Shown here piece after piece: positions 1 to 5,789 of a stretch of 5,789 nucleotides of DNA. The translations under genes were made by a program, and so were the position numbers. The stretch spans positions 1 through 5,789 of the forward strand of contig JAFGIC010000246.1 of the NCBI GenBank assembly GCA_016929815.1, given 5' to 3'. The DNA comes from Deltaproteobacteria bacterium (GTDB lineage Bacteria > Desulfobacterota > DSM-4660 > Desulfatiglandales > HGW-15). Position 1 is the first letter of the stretch. Each line of letters starts with the position of its first letter. The notes under the pieces were generated by a model. The model ran no database searches. It was not told where the DNA came from and saw nothing but the letters and a program-made list of their open reading frames with translations.

Positions 1-573
1 CAGATTCACGGCGTTGGAAAATCCTACAATAAAGATCACTGCAAAGGGTATGTACCATAGACCCAGGTCCGGCTTCAGGTTTTTAAAAAAAGGTATTGTC
101 AGACAATTGTCAAACCCGGGATAGAGATACAATGCAACGGCAATAATCAGGGCTGCCGCGACCTGGAGCGTAAATTTATTCCTGACGCTCAGGCCCTTGC
201 TGCTTTTCCTGATGGTCTTGAGATAGTCGTCCAAAAAGCCTATCAGGCCGAAAGACAGGACGGCAAAGATACAGATCCATACGTAAATGTTGTCTATTCT
301 CATCCACAGAAGGACAGAAACCATTACAACCGAAAGGATCATGCACCCGCCCATGGTGGGCGTCCCTTTCTTGCTGAAGTGATTTGGGGGTCCGTCCTCG
401 CGTATATATTGTTTAAGCTGGCTTGATCGCAGCTTATTTATGGCCCAGTTCCCGAACAAAAAAAACAGGATAAGGGATGTCAGTGCCGATATGATTGTCC
501 TGAAGGGTATGTACCTGAAGACATTCAGCCAGGAATAATCGATCTGTAAAAAAGAGATTAGTTTAAAGAGCAT
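1..573 (-). CDS. mraY: phospho-N-acetylmuramoyl-pentapeptide-transferase (MraY), 3' partial
   Basis: This inner-membrane enzyme transfers phospho-MurNAc-pentapeptide from UDP to undecaprenyl phosphate, making lipid I. The first 191 residues are visible, roughly half of a typical protein of about 360 residues; the rest lies beyond the window start. A hydrophobic helix at about 25-45 is followed by the family block IREDGPPNHFSKKGTPTMGG at 57-76. Further hydrophobic segments lie at about 78-92, 96-114, 135-151 and 172-186. Catalytic Asp115-Asp116 stand in the FLDDYLK motif, and the sequence ends in SNAVNL at 186-191, the beginning of the NAVNLTDGLDG motif. The ATG at 573 is preceded by AAAAGGG with 7-nt spacing and lies inside the end of the receiver gene, so its translation is probably coupled to that gene. 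No frameshift or missing motif is seen in the visible part. On the standard dcw order, murD, ftsW and murG would be expected next. Confidence 0.96.
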   Translation of the reverse strand, partial: MLFKLISFLQIDYSWLNVFRYIPFRTIISALTSLILFFLFGNWAINKLRSSQLKQYIREDGPPNHFSKKGTPTMGGCMILSVVMVSVLLWMRIDNIYVWICIFAVLSFGLIGFLDDYLKTIRKSSKGLSVRNKFTLQVAAALIIAVALYLYPGFDNCLTIPFFKNLKPDLGLWYIPFAVIFIVGFSNAVNL

Positions 574-992
574 TTTACATCCCTTTTACCTGTCTTTTTA
601 ATCGTCCGAGACCTTCTGTTTCTTCTATTTGACTTCAGGACAGAGGAGACAACCTGTAAAAATTCATCCAGTTTAAAAGGCTTTCTTAGCTGGAAATATA
701 TAAAGGGCATATCCTTTGCCGTATCCGAAAGGTCCAGATATTCCCCAGTCATGATAACGATCTTCTCCTTTCGTCCAGCCGTCTTCATCTTCCTCAGCAG
801 TTCAAAGCCGTTTATATGCGGCATGTTTATATCCGTAATAAGAAGGTCGAAGTCATTACTCCGCATATACTTCAGGGATTCCCTGCCGTCTCTTGCCGAT
901 GTGACATGAAATCCCTTTTCTAAAAGGGCTTCCGACAGGAGTTCCCTTATCCCTGTTTCGTCATCAACAATCATTATCTTAGATGCGCCCAT
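558..992 (-). CDS. stand-alone response-regulator receiver (REC) domain protein embedded between murF and mraY
   Basis: A single-domain CheY-like protein of 144 residues. The receiver fold fills about residues 4-120. It has the acidic pair Asp10-Asp11, phosphoacceptor Asp54 in LLITDINMP, Thr82 in IVIMTG, and Lys104 in RKPF; all the phosphorylation-site residues are present. No DNA-binding or enzymatic output domain follows, only a basic tail (122-137, nine Arg/Lys in 16 residues). The start is the ATG at 992 because GGGAGG lies 6 nt upstream and the frame begins with a normal first beta strand. An in-frame ATG at 1043 would add 17 residues overlapping murF and lacks family character. The gene begins 1 nt after murF and overlaps the mraY start by 16 nt. 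A role in controlling the lipid I step or division is inferred from location only. No histidine kinase is visible in the window, so partner and output are unknown. The aromatic switch residue three before Lys104 is replaced by Gln101. Confidence 0.9.
   Translation of the reverse strand: MGASKIMIVDDETGIRELLSEALLEKGFHVTSARDGRESLKYMRSNDFDLLITDINMPHINGFELLRKMKTAGRKEKIVIMTGEYLDLSDTAKDMPFIYFQLRKPFKLDEFLQVVSSVLKSNRRNRRSRTIKKTGKRDVKCSLN
581..587 (-). promoter_or_regulatory. ribosome binding site of mraY (AAAAGGG)
   Basis: Minus-strand AAAAGGG lies 7 nt before the mraY ATG at 573 and falls in the coding sequence of the receiver protein's basic tail. The ribosome finishing the receiver gene must cross it, so mraY initiation is probably linked to receiver translation. 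Confidence 0.65.
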
Positions 993-993
993 A

Positions 994-2415
994 TTAAACC
1001 TCCCTTGACCGTTTTTCTTGAAGACCTCTTGCCACCGCATCAAGTCCCATACGTCTGGAGGCCTTCAGGAAGACAATATCTCCTGGTCTTAAAATATCAT
1101 CTATCCCTGCGATCATATCCCCATAGGCAGCAACACCGACAGCCTTTCCCGATGTAAGGCCGCTTTCAACCGCTCCCCTTATCATATCCCCCGCGTGCTC
1201 GCCCATGGCAAAAAACCAGGATGCCCCGATATCCGCCACCATCCTGCCCGCATCCGAGTGCGCACGGGTTGTTTTATCTCCCAGTTCCATCATCTCACCC
1301 AGCCCAACGATCACCCTCTTTGCCCCGGCTGCCATATCCCTGACCGCATCAAGCGCGGCCCTGAGCGAAGACGGATTTGAGTTATAGGTGTCATCCACAA
1401 GGATTATGTCATCCGCAAGCTGAATTGTTTTGAACCTTCCGTTCAATCCTTCGTATCTCTTAAGCCCTTCAGATATATTCTCAAAGGGCTCCCCCATGGA
1501 CATGGCTACGGATGCCGCTGCAAGGGCGTTAAGGAGATTATGCATGCCCGGAAGCGGCACAAGGACCTGCCCATATGATCCCCTGCAACACAGTTTAAAG
1601 GATATACCGTCCTTTCCAAGGTTCCGGACTCCCTCGGCCCTGACATCGTTTTCCTGTTTCAGGCCGAATGTCATGAAATCCCTCTTGAACCTTTTGGCCG
1701 TCTTCATAAGGATGTCATCATCGCCGTTCAGTATTACCCTGCCTTCGGGTGACATCTTTTCCAGGAGTTCCGTCTTGGCGCGCGCGACGCCCTCTATGTC
1801 CCCCAGACCTTCCAGGTGGGCATAGCCGACGTTGGTTATGAGACCCACATCAGGATCGGCTATCTCGGTCAGTCTTCTAATCTCGCCGGGCATGTTCATG
1901 CCCATCTCCAGCACCATCCTGCTCACGCCCTCTTCCAGCCTGAAGACGGTCATGGGGAGCCCTATAAGGTTATTAAGATTTCCCCTGTTTTTGAGCGTCC
2001 TTGTACTCATCTCCAGTATGGCGGCTGTCATCTCCTTTGTTGTAGTCTTTCCGGCGCTTCCCGTAATGGCCGCCACCTTAACATCAAACTGATGTCTCCA
2101 CCAGGAGGCAAGTTCACCCAGGGCCTTCAATGTATCCTCTACCGCGATGATCGCCGCATCGGCCTCCGAAGGCGCATCAATCCGGTATCCTTTATTTATC
2201 ACAATACATGAGGCGCCCTGCTCCATTGCCTTTACAGCGAAGTCGTGACCGTCAAACCTTTCGCCTTTAAGAGCAAAGAATATGCATCCTTTTAATATCT
2301 CTCTTGAATCCGTGCTTACGCCTGTAACGGGCAGACCGGGGTTTCCGCCGGCGAGTCTCCCCTTCAGCGGTGAAATTATATCCTCAACCTTTATGTTTCC
2401 CCATCTTGCTGTCAT
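994..2415 (-). CDS. murF: UDP-N-acetylmuramoyl-tripeptide--D-alanyl-D-alanine ligase (MurF)
   Basis: This ligase completes the cytoplasmic precursor by joining D-Ala-D-Ala to UDP-MurNAc-tripeptide with ATP. The 473 residues match the family length. In order, the protein shows an N-terminal substrate-binding domain with TDSR at 35-38 and DGHDF at 55-59, and the P-loop TGSAGKTTTKEM at 118-129. Next come the MurF-typical NLNNLIGLP at 146-154, EMGMNMPGEI at 170-179, and GMHNLLNALAA at 290-300. The C-terminal domain has DDTYNSNPSS at 341-350, LGEMMELG at 372-379 and KASRRMGLD at 451-459. The start is the ATG at 2415 in the ATGA overlap with murE. An in-frame TGA lies four codons upstream, so no earlier start is possible. 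No well-spaced ribosome binding site is visible, so coupling to murE is likely. The stop is followed after 1 nt by the receiver gene, whose ribosome binding site sits in the last murF codons. Confidence 0.97.
   Translation of the reverse strand: MTARWGNIKVEDIISPLKGRLAGGNPGLPVTGVSTDSREILKGCIFFALKGERFDGHDFAVKAMEQGASCIVINKGYRIDAPSEADAAIIAVEDTLKALGELASWWRHQFDVKVAAITGSAGKTTTKEMTAAILEMSTRTLKNRGNLNNLIGLPMTVFRLEEGVSRMVLEMGMNMPGEIRRLTEIADPDVGLITNVGYAHLEGLGDIEGVARAKTELLEKMSPEGRVILNGDDDILMKTAKRFKRDFMTFGLKQENDVRAEGVRNLGKDGISFKLCCRGSYGQVLVPLPGMHNLLNALAAASVAMSMGEPFENISEGLKRYEGLNGRFKTIQLADDIILVDDTYNSNPSSLRAALDAVRDMAAGAKRVIVGLGEMMELGDKTTRAHSDAGRMVADIGASWFFAMGEHAGDMIRGAVESGLTSGKAVGVAAYGDMIAGIDDILRPGDIVFLKASRRMGLDAVARGLQEKRSREV
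999..1004 (-). promoter_or_regulatory. ribosome binding site of the receiver gene (GGGAGG)
   Basis: On the minus strand GGGAGG lies 6 nt before the ATG at 992, inside the last codons of murF. It is the strongest Shine-Dalgarno match seen at any of the gene starts in this window, and it fixes the start at 992, not at the upstream in-frame ATG at 1043. Confidence 0.8.
2412..2415 (-). other. ATGA stop/start overlap between murE and murF
   Basis: The murF ATG shares bases with the murE TGA. The nearest good Shine-Dalgarno (AGGAGG, 2432-2437) is 16 nt from the ATG, too far for ordinary initiation. Only a weak GGCGG lies closer. Termination-reinitiation by the same ribosome is the likeliest way murF is translated, keeping the two ligases in step. 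Confidence 0.8.
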
Positions 2416-3917
2416 GACGCCGCCAGTTCAGCCTCCTGCCTGTCGTCAAAGTGTATCTTTTTCCTGCCCACAATCTGATAATCCTCATGACCCTTGCCTG
2501 CAATCAGTATGATATCCTTCTCATTTGCCATTAGAACCGCCTTTTCTATGGCCCTGCGTCTGTCCGCTTCTACGAGGTATCCTCGCCCTGTAGCGCCCCT
2601 GACCTCGCCCCATTCCAGCCGCGGCGATGCGGTCTTTTTAATGCCTTCCTCTATCTGACCGATTATAAAGCCCGGTTCTTCGGTCCTTGGATTATCCGAG
2701 GTGATAATGGCAATATCGCTGATCTCACCCGCGGCGATTCCCATCTCCGGCCTCTTGCCCCTGTCCCTGTCCCCTCCACAACCGAAAACCGTTATCAGGC
2801 GCCCCTTTGCCAGGGGCTTCAGGATATTCTGGGCCTTGATAAGGGCGTCAGGTGTATGTGAATAATCAACAACTATTGTCAACCCCCGCTTGTTGCCGAC
2901 AAGCTCAAGCCGTCCAGGCACGCTTCTTAATGCCTTTATACCCTCAGCTATGTTCACGGGATCGATATCCAGGGCAATTGTCGCGGCGGTTGCGGCAAGT
3001 ATGTTATACAGGTTAATAAGTCCTAAAAGGGATGATTCCGCCCTGATCTCTCCACCCGGGATCCGTATCGTCGCCCTCAGACCTGTTTTATCGGCAGATA
3101 TATCATAGGCAGAGACGTCGCACTCATTGCCAAGCCCATAGGTAACGACATTGTTTTTTGAAATGGAACGAAGGACCTCACCCTTGGGGTCATCCATATT
3201 TATTACGGCAGCACCCCTTCTCCCGTGCCTGTCCTTTATCATGCCCCGGAACAGAATGCTTTTGGCCTCAAAGTACTCTTCCATGGTATGATGGTAATCC
3301 AGGTGGTCCCTGGTAAAATTTGTAAACACGCCTACGCTGAAGGGACAGTCAACGGCCCTCCCCTGGTCAAGGGCGTGAGACGAGACCTCCATAACAAGAT
3401 GTGTGGCCCCCCTGTCCGCCATCTCCCTGACAACACGCATAAGATCCAGGGACTCGGGCGTGGTTACGGATGAAGGTCGTACATCCCCACGGAACCTGGT
3501 ATTTATCGTGCCTATCACTCCGGGGTTCGCGCCTGAGACCGACAGTATGGACTCAATCAGGTATGTGGTCGTGGTCTTGCCGTTCGTGCCCGTAACCCCT
3601 ATTAATTCAATATCCCTGCATGGTTCGTTATAGAACCTGACTGAAATCTTCGATAGGGCGTCCCTTGAGTCACGGACCCTTACCTTTGCAATATCGGCGC
3701 TCACACCCTCAAAATTTTCCCCCAGGAGGGCTGCGGCGCCCCTGAAAGCAGCCTCGTCAAGAAATGCGTGGCCGTCCTGGTTGTGACCCCTTATAGCCAC
3801 AAAAATATATCCCTCACGCACCTCGCGGCTGTCATATGCAATCCCTTTTATCTCGACGCCTCCGTCTCCATCAAGATGATGATCAGGTATTGACTCCAAC
3901 AGATTGGTAAGTTTCAT
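2412..3917 (-). CDS. murE: UDP-N-acetylmuramoyl-L-alanyl-D-glutamate--2,6-diaminopimelate ligase (MurE)
   Basis: This cytoplasmic ATP-dependent ligase adds the third stem-peptide residue to UDP-MurNAc-L-Ala-D-Glu. At 501 residues it has the normal family length. The N-terminal UDP-binding domain spans about residues 1-100. The central ATPase domain has the P-loop GTNGKTTT at 110-117, the EVSSHALDQGR segment at 177-187, and Lys219 in the EAKSILF context, the position of the carbamylated lysine in Mur ligases. The C-terminal domain carries GCGGDRDRGKRPEMG at 379-393, DNPR at 408-411 and GKGHED at 474-479. DNPR is the family signature for meso-diaminopimelate, as opposed to lysine, so a DAP-type wall is inferred. 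The ATG at 3917 is preceded by AAAGGA with 5-nt spacing. The gene follows ftsI by 17 nt, and its TGA stop overlaps the murF ATG (ATGA), indicating translational coupling. All key motifs are intact. Confidence 0.97.
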   Translation of the reverse strand: MKLTNLLESIPDHHLDGDGGVEIKGIAYDSREVREGYIFVAIRGHNQDGHAFLDEAAFRGAAALLGENFEGVSADIAKVRVRDSRDALSKISVRFYNEPCRDIELIGVTGTNGKTTTTYLIESILSVSGANPGVIGTINTRFRGDVRPSSVTTPESLDLMRVVREMADRGATHLVMEVSSHALDQGRAVDCPFSVGVFTNFTRDHLDYHHTMEEYFEAKSILFRGMIKDRHGRRGAAVINMDDPKGEVLRSISKNNVVTYGLGNECDVSAYDISADKTGLRATIRIPGGEIRAESSLLGLINLYNILAATAATIALDIDPVNIAEGIKALRSVPGRLELVGNKRGLTIVVDYSHTPDALIKAQNILKPLAKGRLITVFGCGGDRDRGKRPEMGIAAGEISDIAIITSDNPRTEEPGFIIGQIEEGIKKTASPRLEWGEVRGATGRGYLVEADRRRAIEKAVLMANEKDIILIAGKGHEDYQIVGRKKIHFDDRQEAELAAS

Positions 3918-3922
3918 TTGTG

Positions 3923-3928
3923 TCCTTT
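3923..3928 (-). promoter_or_regulatory. ribosome binding site of murE (AAAGGA)
   Basis: Minus-strand AAAGGA lies 5 nt before the murE ATG at 3917, within the 17-nt gap after the ftsI stop. It supports the chosen murE start. The gap is too short to hold a terminator or an obvious promoter. Confidence 0.75.
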
Positions 3929-3934
3929 GCCGCT

Positions 3935-5789
3935 TCAGACAGCCGATTTAAAGGTTACCCTGATCGATGTTATACCTTCAAGGGAACTCCCCGCCTCGGG
4001 GTATTGAGCAACTGCCATGCCTGTACCGTCAACAATAACATCCACCCCCAGAGTCCTTCCTTTTTGAAGCACCTCACGTATAGTCCTGCCTGTGAAGTCC
4101 GGGACACCGGCGAATGCTTCCTTAACCGCTGACTCTTCAATAATCGGTCTGCGTATGACGCCAGCCAGCGCTCCGGACTCATCGTCAGAGCCGCCGGACT
4201 GATCATTATCAGAAGATGCTATTTCAAAGTCAGGTTTAATCCTCATGTTATTAAGCGCCCATTTGCCGACCTCGCTGAACACGGGCCCAGCGACAAGACC
4301 TCCATAGGTCACTTTCTTGGGTTCGTCCACCATTACAAGTATAACCATCTCGGGATCATCAACGGGAACGAACCCGACAAAGATCGAGACAAAATCCTGA
4401 TGCGAATAGCCCCCTGTATCTTCATCAACTTTCTGTGAAGTGCCTGTCTTTCCCGCGACCCTGTAACCCGCTATAGCCGCCATTTCAGCCGTGCCTTTTT
4501 CGCTTACGACATTTTCCAGCACCTGTGTCACCTTTCTGGTCGTATCCTCGGACAGGACCCTTCTTATCATCTCAGGCCGATTCGTTTTGACTGTATTTCC
4601 CGATTGATCCGTCATCTCCTTTACAAGGTAAGGTCGCATAAGCCTTCCGCCGTTTGCTATTGAAGACATTGCCGCAGCCAGCTGGAGTGAGGTGACCGAC
4701 AGCCCATGGCCGAAAAAGGTATTCGCCTTGTCTATCTCCCTGGAGGACTCAGGCGACCTGACAAATCCGCTTCTCTCTCCTAAAAGATCAACCCCTGTTT
4801 TTTCTCCTAAACCGAAATTCCGCAGGGCCTCATAGAACCTTTCATAACCCACCTTCTGCCCTATCTTGACTGCGCCGATATTGCTGGAGAGGACCACGAT
4901 GTCCGATGCGCTCAATATCTCATGTTTCTTGGTGTCGTGTATTGTGCGCCCTCCGATAGAGTATTCGCCATTTTCACAATTGAAGAGTGTATTCGAGGTA
5001 ATAAGGCTGTCCTCAAAGGCCACGGAGAGAAGAAATGCCTTAATAACCGAGCCGGGTTCATAGCAGTCCGTGATTATCCTGTTTCGCCAGTCGGATGCAC
5101 TGAATTCATTAAAGATATTCGGATTAAATGAAGGGGCCAGCGCCATGGCCAGGATCTCACCCGTATCCGGATCCATGACAATGCATTGCCCCCCCTTTGC
5201 CCCTCTCTTTTTAACTTGGGCATCAAGGGCCTCCTGCGCCTTATACTGTATGTCCTTGTCAATGGTCAGTACGAGATTCCTCATGTCCTGACCTTCTCCC
5301 GCCGGCTCGCTCATATAGAAAGGCCTGCCTACCGCATCAGTCATCCGGATCAGGGTTTCCTCGGGGGCCTTTAAGACCTCGTCATAATACTTTTCCAGCC
5401 CCTCAAGCCCCTGGTTGTCGTAGCCGGCAAAACCAAGCAGATGGCCGGCAATATCCTTTCCGGGATAAAACCTCCTCGTCTCGGCGGTAAAGTCTATCCC
5501 CTTTAAGTCAAGGGACTTTATCTTGTTGATTGTCTCCGGCGACACCCTCCTTTTGACCCATACAAAGGAGCTGTCCTTTTCAAGAAACTTCAGTATATCC
5601 CTGCTTGATTCATCCAGGCCTAATGCGAGGTGACCGGCTGTAATTTTTTTATTTTCAATCTGGCGGGGGTTCGCATAAATGGAACCGACTTCGAGGCTGA
5701 CAGCCAGTTCATGGCCGTCCCGATCATAGATAGTCCCCCTCTTGGGAGGCAGTTTTATAATGTCCTTATAGTCTGAAAGGGCCAGCTTA
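3935..5789 (-). CDS. ftsI: FtsI/PBP3-like class B penicillin-binding protein with C-terminal PASTA domain (5' partial)
   Basis: This is a septal peptidoglycan transpeptidase that would cross-link stem peptides in the periplasm, probably with FtsW. The reading frame stays open to the window edge. 617 residues are visible, and the cytoplasmic tail and membrane anchor lie outside. Visible residues about 20-27 carry the RGTIYDRDG motif that opens the dimerisation/pedestal domain. The transpeptidase domain runs from about residue 173 to 515. Its three active-site motifs are present: SVIK with nucleophile Ser247, SSN at 301-303, and KTGT at 447-450. An acidic Ser/Asp/Gly linker (about 525-539) leads to one PASTA domain (about 561-616) that ends the protein. 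Internal GTG or ATG codons, such as the GTG at 5545, are not the start, because conserved PBP sequence continues upstream of them. The stop lies 17 nt before murE. The PASTA tail resembles SpoVD/PBP2x-type proteins, but position beside murE favours the division PBP. Confidence 0.93.
   Translation of the reverse strand, partial: KLALSDYKDIIKLPPKRGTIYDRDGHELAVSLEVGSIYANPRQIENKKITAGHLALGLDESSRDILKFLEKDSSFVWVKRRVSPETINKIKSLDLKGIDFTAETRRFYPGKDIAGHLLGFAGYDNQGLEGLEKYYDEVLKAPEETLIRMTDAVGRPFYMSEPAGEGQDMRNLVLTIDKDIQYKAQEALDAQVKKRGAKGGQCIVMDPDTGEILAMALAPSFNPNIFNEFSASDWRNRIITDCYEPGSVIKAFLLSVAFEDSLITSNTLFNCENGEYSIGGRTIHDTKKHEILSASDIVVLSSNIGAVKIGQKVGYERFYEALRNFGLGEKTGVDLLGERSGFVRSPESSREIDKANTFFGHGLSVTSLQLAAAMSSIANGGRLMRPYLVKEMTDQSGNTVKTNRPEMIRRVLSEDTTRKVTQVLENVVSEKGTAEMAAIAGYRVAGKTGTSQKVDEDTGGYSHQDFVSIFVGFVPVDDPEMVILVMVDEPKKVTYGGLVAGPVFSEVGKWALNNMRIKPDFEIASSDNDQSGGSDDESGALAGVIRRPIIEESAVKEAFAGVPDFTGRTIREVLQKGRTLGVDVIVDGTGMAVAQYPEAGSSLEGITSIRVTFKSAV

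Noticed and set aside
81..92. T-run followed by A-run in mraY as a possible programmed frameshift site
   Set aside because: The bases do not form an X-XXY-YYZ heptamer in the reading frame, and they encode the conserved PFFKNL segment of MraY.
993..1043. Upstream in-frame ATG giving a 161-residue receiver protein
   Set aside because: The added 17 residues overlap the murF end and are not receiver-like, while the ATG at 992 has GGGAGG at ideal spacing.
1430..2211. Two 131-codon open frames on the plus strand opposite murF
   Set aside because: They lie wholly antisense to a fully conserved murF, have no recognisable motif and read as Pro/Ser/Leu-rich composition typical of the reverse complement of a GC-moderate gene.
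2432..2437. AGGAGG upstream of murF as its ribosome binding site
   Set aside because: Spacing to the ATG is 16 nt, and an in-frame TGA lies four codons upstream so no other start can use it. It encodes part of Gln-Glu-Ala in murE.
3918..3934. Gap between ftsI and murE as a site for a terminator, promoter or small RNA
   Set aside because: Only 17 nt long and occupied by the murE ribosome binding site; no inverted repeat or T-tract.
3935..5545. Treating the GTG at 5545 as the start of a short PBP
   Set aside because: The open frame continues to the window edge through typical PBP sequence (RGTIYDRDG), so the gene is simply cut by the window.
5644..5650. Seven-base A run (coding strand) in ftsI as a possible slippage or phase-variation site
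   Set aside because: It encodes an ordinary in-frame N-K-K-I segment; seven A is too short and common in lysine codons to claim phase variation.
1..5789. Defence system, prophage, CRISPR or mobile element
   Set aside because: No repeats, integrase, transposase or toxin-like genes are seen; apart from the receiver gene the window is standard cell-wall operon.

Overview
The window is a tightly packed, single-direction piece of a bacterial division and cell wall (dcw) cluster, with every gene on the minus strand. In transcription order (high to low coordinate) it holds ftsI (class B penicillin-binding protein, N-terminus beyond the window), murE, murF, a small stand-alone response-regulator receiver protein, and mraY (C-terminal half beyond the window). 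The longest non-coding gap is 17 nt, so there is no empty region to describe. No tRNA, rRNA, CRISPR array, insertion sequence, promoter or terminator could be supported.

Four of the five genes are the usual dcw set in the usual order. MurE adds the third residue of the stem peptide (meso-diaminopimelate, judging by its DNPR motif). MurF adds D-Ala-D-Ala to finish UDP-MurNAc-pentapeptide. MraY moves the phospho-MurNAc-pentapeptide onto undecaprenyl phosphate at the inner membrane. FtsI later cross-links the finished wall at the septum. The unusual member is the 144-residue receiver protein between murF and mraY. It has the complete phosphorylation site, no output domain and a very basic tail. 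It starts 1 nt after the murF stop and its 3' end overlaps the mraY start by 16 nt, so it looks like an established part of the operon. It sits between the last cytoplasmic step and the first membrane step of precursor synthesis.

Organism: a DAP-type bacterium with a canonical dcw operon and a PASTA-tailed division PBP. GC content is moderate: hand counts of sampled lines give about 44-46% in the receiver gene and mraY, and about 50-60% in parts of ftsI, murE and murF. AGG (Arg) and ATA (Ile) codons are common. This fits a Desulfobacterota/Nitrospirota-like or related Gram-negative lineage better than an enteric bacterium or a low-GC Firmicute, but the assignment is tentative and rests on general impression only.

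The main item for follow-up is the embedded receiver protein: its position, its intact phospho-site, its atypical switch face and its basic tail. The rest is conserved housekeeping sequence.
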